Part shown: one piece after another, positions 1 to 8,203 of the stretch
How positions within the stretch are numbered: position 1 is the first letter of the stretch
Layout: every line of letters starts with the position of its first letter
Assembly (NCBI GenBank): GCA_038203875.1
Contig: JBBRDN010000038.1
Coordinates: forward strand, 1 to 25,865
DNA: 25,865 bases
Reading direction: 5' to 3'
Source: CANJSG01 sp038203875
Lineage (GTDB): Bacteria; Verrucomicrobiota; Verrucomicrobiia; Limisphaerales; CANJSG01
The notes under the pieces: model-generated
Told to the model about the DNA's origin: nothing
The model's input: the letters and a program-made list of their open reading frames with translations, nothing else
Databases searched by the model: none
Made by a program: the position numbers and the translations under genes

Positions 1-58
1 CGTGGGAAAGTCCAGCAGCCAGAACGATCGCAGTAACGGCGGAGAAAAGTGCTTTCAT
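1..58 (-). CDS. 5' end of an exported protein gene (partial)
   Basis: An ATG on the minus strand at 58 opens a frame that stays open to the window edge (19 codons). It reads MKALFSAVTAIVLAAGLSH, a positively charged start followed by a hydrophobic alanine/leucine/valine core, which is a typical signal peptide beginning. The mature protein lies outside the window, so no function can be given. It follows the glycosyltransferase stop by 97 bases on the same strand. No clear ribosome binding site is visible upstream; the leader is A/T-rich. Confidence 0.6.
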   Translation of the reverse strand, partial: MKALFSAVTAIVLAAGLSH

Positions 59-155
59 AGGTTGAATTGTTGAAACGCTTCTACCGGCCTCTGACGACGA
101 CGCGCAACAAACATTCGGGGAAAGTGGCGGCACGACCACCGGATTAAGCCGGGAT

Positions 156-2846
156 CTACCCGCCGAAACACACCCGCCGATAGGCCAAGGCCATCTGGCC
201 CATCGAGAAGCGTTCGGCCACATGCTTCCGAGCGGCCTCACCAAATCGAGGCCAGCTTTCCGGTGCAGCGACGAGTTCCACCAGCGCCTCGGCGAAGGCC
301 GCGACGTCTCGTGCGGGAACCAACCGGCCCGTCACGCCGTCCAGAACCTGCTCGCTCGCCCCGCCCACATCCGTGGCCACGACCGGCAATCCGGCGGCGA
401 GCGCTTCGAGCGATGCATTTGGACAACCGGCTGGCTCGGAACTCATGAGAAAGAGATCTAGGCCATCGAGAAACTCGTCAGTGTCCGGAAGCTCTCCCAG
501 CCATCGGATTGGCAGTCCATCCGCCAAGCTCTGGAGTTTGCTAAAGTAGTCCTGGCACCCCGGCTCCACCCTTCCTGCTACGCGGAACTCGAAGTCCGGC
601 AATCGCGCCTTGGCCAGTTGCAGCGCGGCGATCACATCCTCCAACCGTTTCTGCGGATTAATCCGGGAAGCCGTCCCGAAAATCAGACGATCGCCGGAAC
701 GACGTCCCGGCGATCTCGGTTTCGGCATCGGCACGCCATTGGGAATCACTTCAACCGGTGCGCCCAACTGGGCCGCAAGGCCGACTTCGGCGGTGTATTT
801 CACCACCACACAACCCAACCGCCTCCCATAGTCGGTCGCTGTGAGATAAGGCATGCCCGGATGGGGGCTGGTGAAGAAGCGTTCCAACGACTGGAAAAAC
901 ATTTCACCGGGACTGACATCGATGATCCGTATCGTCCACAGCGCGTCGGCCAGCAGCATTTTGTAGATGGGAATGACGTTCCAGAAAACGACGGCGGCCG
1001 GCGGATCGGCATCGAGCGCCGCCAGGAGATCATCGACGAGCTGCTCTTCCGGCACACTGCCATGCGGCCCAAAAACCCGGACCTCCACACCGCTCTTACG
1101 CAAAGCCCGGGTGCCCGCCGTTGGATGTTCCGGAGGCTCTTGCAGGACAGCCGCACGGACGCGAACGCCGTCACCGGCCATCTGCCTGAACAGACGCCGC
1201 GCACTTGTCTGGGCTCCGCCCATGGAGAAGTTGTTCGTGACCAGCCAAAGGCCTTCTCCCGGCGATTTGGTTCCCGACAGAACCCGTCGGTATGAAGCCA
1301 GATACCGCTCGGTCATCCGCTCGGCGGTGAAGTGGCGGCAGACCCGCTCGCGGGCTCCGGAATGATCCGTCTCCGAAGCGGCGATCACGGCCTTGGCGAA
1401 GTTTTCCGCCGAAAATTCCAGCGGAAGAACCGTGACCGCCGGGTTGTCCGCAGCCACTTCGCGAGCGCCGGCCGTGGCGGTGCAGACCACGGGCCGGTTC
1501 ATCACCAACGCTTCCAGATGGGTCAGGCTGAGGCCTTCATGGGCGCTGGCGGAAACCACCACGTCACCTGCCGTCAGCAAGGCCGCGACGTCGTCCAACG
1601 CACCCGCCCAATGCACATGATCCTGAAGACCCAGCCTCGCGACCTCGGATTGAACGGCTTCTAAACTGGCCTGCGCTTCAGGAAGATTCCCGGAAGCCTG
1701 CCCGGCGAAAACCAGTCGCGCTTCTCGTGTCCCTCTGAGCTTGAGCCGCACCTCCGAGAGCACGGCCGGAAGCAGGTGCAGGCGTTTCTGCGGCCGCGGA
1801 TTGGCGATGGCGAGGAGGACCGGATCCGATTCGCCAAAGCCCCATCGCTCACGCCAGTTCCGACGGACCGCCCCACCCACTTTCTCCGGGTCCATCAAAT
1901 CCACATCGACACCGTTCCAGACCGTGCGGATGGGCACTTCCATGCCGACGCTCCTCAGCTCGGCTTCGACTTCCAGCGAACATGCGGCCAGCAGCGCCAC
2001 GCCGTCGCCGCGCGAGGTTTCCAGTCCGACGGGCCAGCCCGCGCGGGAGTTGTGGACGGACACGACGCAGGGAATTCCGGTCGCGACGAGCCGACGCACT
2101 TCGTCGGATTTGAAGAGATGCAGATGAAGCAGGTCGAAGCCCCCGGCCACCTCGAGCAACGTGTCGAAAGTTGAGCGTCGGCCGGCGGACAATTTTTCGA
2201 GGTCGAGCCATTCCTTCGGCTTCGGGAACGCGTCGCGTGTCGGCCGAAACGGCGCGGCCAGCCGGACGTTCACCCCGCGCCGCGCCAGCTCCGTCGTCAA
2301 CGAAAGCGCGATGCGCTCGGCGCCGCCGCGCTGGATGCTGGTGACCGCTTGGATCACGCGCAGTCGCGGATCGAAGGCGATCCGCAAGTCCGGCCAGGCC
2401 ACGAGGCGGATTCGTTCACGGCGTTCGAGGATTAGCTCCAGCAACGGCCGTTTGCTGCCACCCCCGCTGGCGAGTTCCTTAACCATCCGCGAATCGAGGA
2501 AGACCGCCTCGGGCAGCTCCGCCGTGGACCAAGCCGAAGTTTGCACGGCTCCATTCAGCCAAGCGGGCCAGTCCGAATTCACGCCGTGTTCCGGAACGAT
2601 CCCCACCGCGCAAACCCCAAGCCCCGTCGCGCTTGAAGGAGGAACCGGCACCAGCCCTGTTCCAAGAAACCATGTTCCGGCCTTAAGCAAAACGACCGGA
2701 GATTCCAATCCGGCTTGGGGCAGAAACGCATCGACTAGCGGCTCACTGATGACGACGCCTTCGAGCCCGCGCTGCCGGAGTGAGCGCAGGGTCCGCGTGA
2801 CGAGGTGCGCCGACTGACCGGGAGTTTGCCAGACGAAGATCTGCAC
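156..2846 (-). CDS. Tandem two-domain GT4-type glycosyltransferase
   Basis: An 896-residue protein with two GT-B glycosyltransferase modules of family GT4 in series. Residues 1-160 are an N-terminal region I do not recognise. Module 1 (about 163-525) starts with an IQRGGAE glycine-rich loop and has the EX7E motif at E437 and E445. Module 2 (about 532-893) starts with a similar loop (SMGGAQ) and ends with GCPNASLEAL. There the second Glu is E814, but the position of the first is Ala806, with a Glu two residues earlier (E804). GT4 enzymes transfer sugars from nucleotide sugars to polysaccharide or glycolipid acceptors at the cytoplasmic membrane face; donor and acceptor cannot be read here. The gene lies 12 bases after a small membrane-protein gene and is probably the last of a three-gene operon. 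No membrane segment is evident. Confidence 0.9.
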   Translation of the reverse strand: MQIFVWQTPGQSAHLVTRTLRSLRQRGLEGVVISEPLVDAFLPQAGLESPVVLLKAGTWFLGTGLVPVPPSSATGLGVCAVGIVPEHGVNSDWPAWLNGAVQTSAWSTAELPEAVFLDSRMVKELASGGGSKRPLLELILERRERIRLVAWPDLRIAFDPRLRVIQAVTSIQRGGAERIALSLTTELARRGVNVRLAAPFRPTRDAFPKPKEWLDLEKLSAGRRSTFDTLLEVAGGFDLLHLHLFKSDEVRRLVATGIPCVVSVHNSRAGWPVGLETSRGDGVALLAACSLEVEAELRSVGMEVPIRTVWNGVDVDLMDPEKVGGAVRRNWRERWGFGESDPVLLAIANPRPQKRLHLLPAVLSEVRLKLRGTREARLVFAGQASGNLPEAQASLEAVQSEVARLGLQDHVHWAGALDDVAALLTAGDVVVSASAHEGLSLTHLEALVMNRPVVCTATAGAREVAADNPAVTVLPLEFSAENFAKAVIAASETDHSGARERVCRHFTAERMTERYLASYRRVLSGTKSPGEGLWLVTNNFSMGGAQTSARRLFRQMAGDGVRVRAAVLQEPPEHPTAGTRALRKSGVEVRVFGPHGSVPEEQLVDDLLAALDADPPAAVVFWNVIPIYKMLLADALWTIRIIDVSPGEMFFQSLERFFTSPHPGMPYLTATDYGRRLGCVVVKYTAEVGLAAQLGAPVEVIPNGVPMPKPRSPGRRSGDRLIFGTASRINPQKRLEDVIAALQLAKARLPDFEFRVAGRVEPGCQDYFSKLQSLADGLPIRWLGELPDTDEFLDGLDLFLMSSEPAGCPNASLEALAAGLPVVATDVGGASEQVLDGVTGRLVPARDVAAFAEALVELVAAPESWPRFGEAARKHVAERFSMGQMALAYRRVCFGG

Positions 2847-2858
2847 GACCTGAGTTCT

Positions 2859-3377
2859 TCAGTAGGCGGGCGGCGCGGGCGGTTGGAAGGTGGACGAAGT
2901 CGGAGGCGGAGGCGGTGAATCGTCGTATTGATGGGTTCTCCGCCACGTTTCGGCGGTCAGCAGATCACGCGAGAAGGTGCTGCCCGAGTCACTCACGACC
3001 ACGTCCGGATCGATGCCCGATTCCGCCGGCGTCACATGGGTGATTTCCACATGGTCCGGCCTTTCTCCGGTAAAGACGAAGTGGCCGTCTGGTCCGGGCG
3101 CGAACTGCACCTGGCTGGTCCGGCCACCAGAGGCGACGAGGTAGCGGTAGCCGATGAACATGCCCGCGGCCACGGCGGCGCTGCGGAGCCAAAAGCCGTC
3201 GGGCGCCACAGTCACCCGCACCGTCGAAACAAGGTCCGCCCGCGACGAGGTGAACAGCTGTGCGGCACCGCCGCCCGCCGTGGCGTTTCGTCGTCGCGAC
3301 GCGATGAGGACGACGACAACGATTATGAAAACGGCGGCAACGGCGACCACCAGGAGTATCGGAGCAAATGGCATCAT
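2859..3377 (-). CDS. Small membrane-anchored hypothetical protein
   Basis: A 172-residue protein of unknown function. From the chosen ATG (3377, second of two adjacent Met codons) it begins with one strongly hydrophobic segment (about residues 3-25, rich in Val/Ile/Ala) followed by an RRR positive patch, as expected for a single membrane anchor. A second moderately hydrophobic stretch lies near the middle (AAVAAGMFIGY), and the C-terminus is proline-rich (PPPPP and PPAPPAY). An upstream ATG at 3446 would overlap the preceding SUMF1-like gene and add a Ser-rich stretch, so it is less likely. It sits 25 bases after that gene and 12 before the glycosyltransferase, suggesting co-transcription. 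No family is recognised. Confidence 0.65.
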   Translation of the reverse strand: MMPFAPILLVVAVAAVFIIVVVVLIASRRRNATAGGGAAQLFTSSRADLVSTVRVTVAPDGFWLRSAAVAAGMFIGYRYLVASGGRTSQVQFAPGPDGHFVFTGERPDHVEITHVTPAESGIDPDVVVSDSGSTFSRDLLTAETWRRTHQYDDSPPPPPTSSTFQPPAPPAY

Positions 3378-3402
3378 GTTGTCGAATGCGATGGCGTTGG
3401 TT

Positions 3403-4296
3403 TCACTTCGGGAGCTCCACGACGAGGCGGAATCCGTTGTCGGCATTGCGGGCCGAAGGGCTGTTCCGATACCGGGCCGCCGACCGGCAGAACTTCGCGT
3501 CTCTCAACCACGATCCGCCACGCAGCACTCGGCGCGGAGTGTCGACGGCGGAAGCGGGTCCGGCCGGATCGACTACGGCCGTCGAGGCGTTAGGAGCGTG
3601 CCAGTCTGAACACCATTCAAAGACGTTGCCGGCCATGTCATGCAGACCCCAAAAGTTCGCGCGCTTTCCTCCGACGGGATGCGTCGAGCCGCCCGAGTTG
3701 CCGAGGTGCCAGGCGATTTCGTCCGCTGTTCCCGATTGGAACGCACCGGTGCTTCCCGAACGGCACGCGAACTCCCATTCCGCTTCCGACGGAAGACGGC
3801 AGACGCGACCGGCCTTGCGCGAGACCCAGGAACAGAAAGCGCGTGCATCATCGAATGTCACCATCACGACGGGATGCGTCGCAATCTGCGGGAATCCGGG
3901 ATTCCGCCACGTGAACTCCTTCCGCTGGACGAGTTCCTTGCCGTTCCAACCGAAGCCGCCCGAAGGACCACGCTCGGCCTCGGTGCGGTAACCGGTGTCG
4001 CGGGTGAAAGCCTCGAACTGCCCGACAGTGACGGATTCGCGGCCGATGAAGTAGTCGCGGGTCAATCGCGCCCGATGCTGGAGCTCATCGGGATTTCGGC
4101 CGGGTTCGTTGGTTGGAGAGCCCATCATGAATTCCCCCGCGGTGATCCGGACTAGTTCGACCGCCTGGCCATTCGTCAGCGATATCGACAGTCCGGGAGC
4201 CGCCGCGAGCAGACCGTTCGTTCCCCAGAAACAGGCGACAGAAAGCAGGAGGGCGGTCAGCTGTCGACGGCCTTGGACTAGGGGCCACGAATTCAT
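3403..4296 (-). CDS. SUMF1/formylglycine-generating-enzyme-like exported protein
   Basis: A 297-residue protein of the FGE-sulfatase (SUMF1) fold. Residues 1-33 form a signal peptide (hydrophobic LTALLLSVACFWG core, AAA before the mature part). The domain then shows the family landmarks: ITAGEFMMGS (51-60), VTVGQFEAF (90-97), RLPSEAEWEFAC (167-178), NVFEWCSDW (224-232), RVLRGGSW (256-263) and a terminal NGFRLV. Genuine FGEs oxidise a sulfatase cysteine to formylglycine with two cysteines five residues apart after GGSW. Here Arg265 occupies the first position and only Cys270 remains, so formylglycine formation is unlikely; a structural or binding role, or another SUMF1-type reaction, fits better. 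No sulfatase gene is in the window. It is first in a minus-strand operon and divergent from the gene at 4412. Confidence 0.88.
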   Translation of the reverse strand: MNSWPLVQGRRQLTALLLSVACFWGTNGLLAAAPGLSISLTNGQAVELVRITAGEFMMGSPTNEPGRNPDELQHRARLTRDYFIGRESVTVGQFEAFTRDTGYRTEAERGPSGGFGWNGKELVQRKEFTWRNPGFPQIATHPVVMVTFDDARAFCSWVSRKAGRVCRLPSEAEWEFACRSGSTGAFQSGTADEIAWHLGNSGGSTHPVGGKRANFWGLHDMAGNVFEWCSDWHAPNASTAVVDPAGPASAVDTPRRVLRGGSWLRDAKFCRSAARYRNSPSARNADNGFRLVVELPK

Positions 4297-4411
4297 CGGC
4301 CGAGTAGAAGGAAGCGCCGCGGGTTTGCCAACCAGTTCCAGCGGCGAAGCGCCAAGCGCCGGTGTTGTCGAACAAAGGCTCCCGGCTTAGCGTCCCTCCA
4401 GTCTCAAGCCT

Positions 4412-4681
4412 ATGACCCGTCACCAAGTCCTCGACCTCTACTTCATGGACGCCCGCTGCAAGCTCATCGAGCTGGCCGCCTTCCTCGACCGCGTCGACCG
4501 TGGCACGGGCGACGCCGACTTCCGTCTCGCGGCCTTCCGCGACGCGATGAAGCACCTCGCGGACGGCGAACCAAAGCGTGCCGAAGCCGTCCTGCTCTCA
4601 CTGAGCGACCCCACCCAAGAACCCATCGCCAAGGCGCCGGGCAAAGGCGCGGTCGGCGCGTGGCCTGGTAACCAATCCTGA
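4412..4681 (+). CDS. Small conserved-looking hypothetical protein (89 aa)
   Basis: An 89-residue, mostly helical acidic/basic protein with no signal peptide or membrane segment. The sequence LYFMDARCKLIELAAFLDRVDR followed by DADFRLAAFRDAMKHL looks like two amphipathic helices, and the C-terminus (DPTQEPIAKAPGKGAVGA) is a flexible Pro/Gly tail. Start ATG at 4412, divergent from the SUMF1-like gene with 115 bases between them, which must hold both promoters. The DUF5990-like gene begins 14 bases after its stop. Small proteins of this appearance occur beside TatD-type hydrolases in ebo-like clusters of some bacteria, from memory; the TatD-like gene at 5593 makes that link possible but unproven. 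Strong GC bias at third codon positions supports a real gene. Confidence 0.65.
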   Translation: MTRHQVLDLYFMDARCKLIELAAFLDRVDRGTGDADFRLAAFRDAMKHLADGEPKRAEAVLLSLSDPTQEPIAKAPGKGAVGAWPGNQS

Positions 4682-4695
4682 CTCAACCACGGCCC

Positions 4696-5178
4696 ATGCC
4701 CGCCTCAGCCAAACCCGGAACAAAGGCCGTCAGCGTGCGGTTGATTTGCGAAGCTCTGCCTCCAGATCGTTTCGAGGGCTTCGACGGTCGCCACGATGTC
4801 AGGGCCTACTTGCAGACGAAAGACGGCCATGAGCCGGGGCAACCTTCGGGGAAAACGGCGCTGCATTGGCTCACGGAAATCACCGTTAAATCCGACGCGA
4901 AGGGAAACCCCGACTTTTCTGGAACAACCGTCCAAGGCAAGCGGGCCGAGCGGTTCTTTTACCTGAGCTGGTCCAGCGAACTGGGCAGCCAGCGTGCAAT
5001 GTTTCGCCGGATGAAGATTCACCTGCGTTCCGTGACCGAGGCGCAGGTCGCGCAAGGCGTCAAATCCGGCGGAGCCTTGGTCGCCCGCGTCCATGCCGTG
5101 GCCAAGGATGGTGGGCCGGCGTGCGCCTCGGTGCCCCTGCTGGGCGGCGCGTGGAATGTCGAGTCGCAGCCAACGTAA
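4696..5178 (+). CDS. DUF5990-like protein
   Basis: A 160-residue cytoplasmic protein resembling the DUF5990 family, whose function is unknown. Visible features that match my memory of the family are an early VRLICEALPP strand, a FEGFDGRHDVRAYLQTKDG segment, the aromatic FYLSWSSE near the centre, a RRMKIHL strand and a small-residue C-terminal strand ending GGAWNVE. It has no signal peptide, membrane segment or recognisable catalytic motif. It starts 14 bases after the 89-residue gene, so the two probably share a transcript. It converges with the minus-strand gene ending at 5206. The family assignment is by pattern recognition only. Confidence 0.75.
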   Translation: MPASAKPGTKAVSVRLICEALPPDRFEGFDGRHDVRAYLQTKDGHEPGQPSGKTALHWLTEITVKSDAKGNPDFSGTTVQGKRAERFFYLSWSSELGSQRAMFRRMKIHLRSVTEAQVAQGVKSGGALVARVHAVAKDGGPACASVPLLGGAWNVESQPT

Positions 5179-5205
5179 TCTGCAGCACCCGACCCTCGCC
5201 GCCGG

Positions 5206-5526
5206 TTATTTGGTTCGTCGATCCCCGATCGAGGTCTTGCGCCCTTCGATCGCGTAATAGAGCAGGTGGGTCGCGCCGATGCCGACGGGGATCGCGGCGA
5301 ATTCCGAGGAGAAGAGATTCCAGGAGAAGAATAGCATTCCAAGACCAATGCCCAACCAGACGAGACCGGGCTTCAATCTGGTGCCCGGGCGCTGGAACTG
5401 ACCCGGGCCATGCGTTGGGCGACGGTGGCGGTGTCGGGCTGTCTGGGTGCCGTTTTCTTGGTGCGCCGAACGATCTCGGAGATGCTTGGGTTGGGTCGTT
5501 GGTTTCACTGAACGCCTGCGGATCAT
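5206..5526 (-). CDS. Putative small membrane protein
   Basis: An open frame of about 106 codons whose C-terminal half looks truly coding: LKPGLVWLGIGLGMLFFSWNLF and FAAIPVGIGATHLLYYAIEG form two hydrophobic segments of membrane-spanning length, followed by a charged tail (RKTSIGDRRTK). GC preference at third codon positions is clear there. The N-terminal half is rich in Arg, Gln and His and weakly coding, so the start is uncertain. ATG at 5526 is used here; ATG at 5556, or an in-frame GTG downstream (about 5508), are alternatives. It converges with the DUF5990-like gene (27 bases between stops) and diverges from the TatD-like gene. No family is recognised. Confidence 0.5.
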   Translation of the reverse strand: MIRRRSVKPTTQPKHLRDRSAHQENGTQTARHRHRRPTHGPGQFQRPGTRLKPGLVWLGIGLGMLFFSWNLFSSEFAAIPVGIGATHLLYYAIEGRKTSIGDRRTK

Positions 5527-5592
5527 GGGGCCGTATGATCCGCTGAATCCCGGCACTACCGCTCCCGTCGGTGTTCCGCTACGCTAGATCTC

Positions 5593-6402
5593 ATGCGCTA
5601 CATCGAACCCCATGGCCACATGGTCAGCCGGACGACCGATGACTATCAGGACATGGTCACGGCCGGCTGCGCGGCCGTGTGCGAACCCGCCTTCTGGGCG
5701 GGCTACGACCGTTCGTCGGTGGACGGCTTCCGCGACTACTTCCGCCAGCTCACGGAATACGAACCCGCCCGCGCCGCGAAGTATGGCCTGCCCCACTTCT
5801 GCTGGCTCTGCATCAATCCCAAGGAGTCGGAGGACGTGTCCCTGGCCAAGGACGTCATCGGTATCATCCCCGAGTTTCTCGGCCGGCCCGGAGTTTTGGG
5901 CATTGGCGAGATCGGCTTGAACAAGAATTCGCGCAACGAGATGCAGGTTCTCGAAATGCACGTCGACCTCGCGGCCCGGCATGACCAGCTCATCCTCGTC
6001 CACACGCCGCATCTGGAGGACAAATTGAAGGGCACGAAGCTGATTCTCGACGTGTTGAAGAACGATCCGCGCATCAAGCCCGAGCGCGTGCTCATCGACC
6101 ATGTGGAGGAACACACGGTCAAAGTCGTCATGGACCATGGCCATTGGGCGGGCATGACGCTCTACCCGATCAGCAAATGCACCCCGGCCCGGGCGGTGGA
6201 TATCCTCGACGTCTACGGCAGCGACCGCCTCTGGATGAACTCGGCGTGCGACTGGGGCGAAAGCGTGCCGCTGGCCATCCCGCGGACCGCGTTGGAAATG
6301 CGTCGCCGAGGCTGGACCGCCGAGGCCGTGGACAAGGTGATCTACCAAAACCCGATCCGGTTCCTCAGCCAGAGCCCGAAGTTCACGCTGGCGAAAAGCT
6401 GA
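5593..6402 (+). CDS. TatD-like metal-dependent hydrolase
   Basis: A 269-residue amidohydrolase-fold protein related to TatD. Metal-ligand motifs of the family are visible in order: HGH (H7, H9) right at the N-terminus, GIGEIGLN with E106, LVHTPH with H137, LIDHVEE with H170, and NSACDWG with D220. All expected ligands are present, so it should be an active metalloenzyme in the cytoplasm. TatD proteins are mostly nucleases, but this branch, with MVSRTTDDY after the HxH and long helical inserts, resembles the TatD-family member of ebo clusters, whose substrate is not settled. No other recognisable ebo gene (UbiA-like, dehydroquinate-synthase-like, EboE) is in the window. The PH-domain gene follows 21 bases later, suggesting a shared transcript. 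Confidence 0.85.
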   Translation: MRYIEPHGHMVSRTTDDYQDMVTAGCAAVCEPAFWAGYDRSSVDGFRDYFRQLTEYEPARAAKYGLPHFCWLCINPKESEDVSLAKDVIGIIPEFLGRPGVLGIGEIGLNKNSRNEMQVLEMHVDLAARHDQLILVHTPHLEDKLKGTKLILDVLKNDPRIKPERVLIDHVEEHTVKVVMDHGHWAGMTLYPISKCTPARAVDILDVYGSDRLWMNSACDWGESVPLAIPRTALEMRRRGWTAEAVDKVIYQNPIRFLSQSPKFTLAKS

Positions 6403-6423
6403 GCACGCGCGTCGTCTAGCGGC

Positions 6424-6876
6424 ATGAGCGAGACCACCGAAGAAACCATCTGGAAGGGAACTCCGTCCGCCGCGCTGGATTTCTGGCTGAACTTGGGCTG
6501 CATCCTGATCCTGCCGATCCCTTGGGCTCTCGCCCGTTGGATCCAGCGGAAGAACACCTTGATCGAGATCACGACGGAGCGGCTGCGGACCACGACGGGG
6601 GTCATGTCGAAAAAGGTCGAGGAGACGGAACTCTACCGGGTTCGGGATACGACCTTCCTGCAGCCTTTCATGTTGCGACTCTTCGGTGTTGGGAATCTCC
6701 AACTGAGCACCGACGACGCGACGACGCCGAGCCTGCTTCTTTCCGGCATCCCGGCGGATCAATCGTTGCGCGACAAACTGCGCAAGGCCGTCGAAACCTG
6801 CCGTGACCGGAAACGCACAAGGGTCTCGGAACTTGGCGGAGCGGTGGACGCCGATGGAGACGCACCGCGCCACTGA
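6424..6876 (+). CDS. Bacterial PH-domain (bPH2, YdbS-like) membrane protein
   Basis: A 150-residue protein with a hydrophobic segment at about residues 18-40 (LDFWLNLGCILILPIPWALA) followed by a bacterial pleckstrin-homology domain of the bPH2 type. The domain shows the pattern LIEITTERLRTTTGVMSKKVEETELYRVRDT, then LFGVGNLQLSTDD and SLLLSGIPADQSLRDKLRKAV, all characteristic of this family. A membrane-tethered cytoplasmic or periplasmic PH domain is expected; the ligand is unknown. The gene follows the TatD-like gene by 21 bases, and its stop is followed at once by an inverted repeat (6882-6913). The last 15 or so residues are polar and probably disordered. Confidence 0.83.
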   Translation: MSETTEETIWKGTPSAALDFWLNLGCILILPIPWALARWIQRKNTLIEITTERLRTTTGVMSKKVEETELYRVRDTTFLQPFMLRLFGVGNLQLSTDDATTPSLLLSGIPADQSLRDKLRKAVETCRDRKRTRVSELGGAVDADGDAPRH

Positions 6877-7189
6877 AAGACCCATTTGGACGGATCCTGT
6901 CATCGCCAAATGGACGCGGAAGGACCCCGCCCCAGACGTCGTGCCCGAGACAGGACCCCATCGTTGACGCCTGCCACGGCCGCCTCCTCGGAGTTCTGAA
7001 CCAATTCCGCCGCTCACCGGAATCCAAGGCGTTCCGGCTGCGCAATTCCTGCACTGTGGAAGGCATTTCCATGCACTTCTTCAATTTTATCTGCGGGATG
7101 AACGAAGATAAGTAGGTTCGTGCTGCCGGGTTCCACTTCGGCGCACAGAATTCGTAACGGCCTTCGCCACGGGGTGTCTTCTCGACCGA
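6877..7189. other. Intergenic stretch upstream of the AraC-type gene
   Basis: About 313 bases between the PH-domain gene and the AraC-type regulator. Apart from the inverted repeat at 6882-6913 I see no gene, RNA or repeat. Short frames on both strands here have no protein-like character. The right end should hold the promoter of the regulator, and AraC-type proteins often bind near their own promoters, but I could not pick a convincing -35/-10 pair or operator by eye. Confidence 0.5.
6882..6913 (+). terminator. Hairpin after the PH-domain gene, possible terminator
   Basis: A perfect 8-bp inverted repeat, CCATTTGG (6882-6889) and CCAAATGG (6906-6913), separated by 16 bases. It lies five bases after the TGA of the PH-domain gene. 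There is no T-run after it, so it is either a weak or factor-assisted terminator, or a protein-binding dyad. Confidence 0.3.
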
Positions 7190-8119
7190 GTGACAACCGC
7201 GAAAATGAATTTGATCGATGTCCGGTCCGGAAAAAACGTGGTTCGTCCGAAGGAGAACCACGTGGTGTCCAGCTCCGGGGGCAATTGGGAAGGGATTCAG
7301 CTTGAGGAAATGCGCCATGACGGATGGAAGGGTGCCGACGTCGTTCTCGAGTCCCATGTGATCTCCCTGACGCTCGGCGAGCCCATCACACTGAATTGGC
7401 GCGTCGGAGGCCGGAACCAGCCCGGGACCGCGATGCCCGGCCATGTCTCCTTCATCCCCGCAGGAGTCCCCTTCTCGTCGTCGTTCGACTGCCCGGCCTG
7501 GTATATCAACGTTTGGCTGAGCCCCCAGTTCGTCGCCCAGGCGCTCGGATCCGCCGGACTGGGCCTTGTGGAATCTCTCGTGCCCCGTTGCTGCTTCAAG
7601 GATGAGACCATCGCGGCGCTCATCAAATCGCTGCACGCCGAAGCGCAGCTCCAGGATTCCGGAAACCCCGGACGAGCGGCACTCCTCGGAGCCCGGTTGG
7701 CCGCTCAACTCGTTCGTTGCGCCACAGCCGGCGACCCGACCGATCGGTTTGATCCGCGCCCGCTTTCGCTCGTCAAGTTGCGCCGGGTAGTAGAATTCAT
7801 CCAACACCGACTCGAGGAGCCGGTGTCCCTGGGCGAAATGGCCGCCGTGGCCGGACTAAGCGCATGGCATTTCGCCCGCGCCTTCAAGCTCGCGACCGGG
7901 ACGTCGCCCCATTCGTTCCTGCTCCGCCGCAGACTGGTGAAGGCCGACACCATGCTCCGGCAAACCGACGAGGCCGTTTGCGATGTCGCGACAAAATCCG
8001 GGTTCTGCGACCAGAGCCACCTTTCGATGCACTTCCGCCGCGCCACCGGGATGACACCGGCACGCTGGCGGAAGTCGTTCGTGTCAACGCCCAGCCTGGA
8101 AATCTCCGCTGCGGCATAG
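7190..8119 (+). CDS. AraC/XylS-family transcriptional regulator
   Basis: A 309-residue regulator. The N-terminal part (to about residue 190) is a cupin-like sensing domain, with MPGHVSFIPAGVPFSSSF as the recognisable core. The C-terminal about 100 residues are the AraC DNA-binding domain with two helix-turn-helix units: EEPVSLGEMAAVAGLSAWHF and VCDVATKSGFCDQSHLSMHF, followed by the conserved ending RATGMTPARWRKSF. It binds DNA, usually activating a nearby operon in response to a small molecule; the effector is not evident. Starts at 7190 or at Met6 (7205) are both possible. Downstream is sppA, 84 bases away, but the target could equally be elsewhere. It is a single gene with its own upstream region. 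Confidence 0.93.
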   Translation: MTTAKMNLIDVRSGKNVVRPKENHVVSSSGGNWEGIQLEEMRHDGWKGADVVLESHVISLTLGEPITLNWRVGGRNQPGTAMPGHVSFIPAGVPFSSSFDCPAWYINVWLSPQFVAQALGSAGLGLVESLVPRCCFKDETIAALIKSLHAEAQLQDSGNPGRAALLGARLAAQLVRCATAGDPTDRFDPRPLSLVKLRRVVEFIQHRLEEPVSLGEMAAVAGLSAWHFARAFKLATGTSPHSFLLRRRLVKADTMLRQTDEAVCDVATKSGFCDQSHLSMHFRRATGMTPARWRKSFVSTPSLEISAAA

Positions 8120-8203
8120 CCACCGCGAACTCGGCACGCCGGCGCCATTAAGCCGATGCGGCCGCTTGCCGCCGCCCCGGGCCGGGACTAGCCTCGCGCC
8201 ATT

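Noticed and set aside
5400..5530. Possible frameshift in the N-terminal half of the small membrane protein gene
   Set aside because: An alternative frame gives a Pro/Ser-rich stretch, but third-position GC is about equal in both frames, so a frameshift cannot be argued.
5584..7017. A 477-codon minus-strand frame covering the TatD-like and PH-domain genes
   Set aside because: It spans two real genes and their gap in antisense, with low-complexity Arg/Asp/His-rich translation and no motif.
6668..7807. A 379-codon minus-strand frame over the AraC-type gene's upstream region
   Set aside because: It overlaps the PH-domain gene and the AraC-type gene in antisense and lacks protein-like character; the gap itself shows no coding signal.
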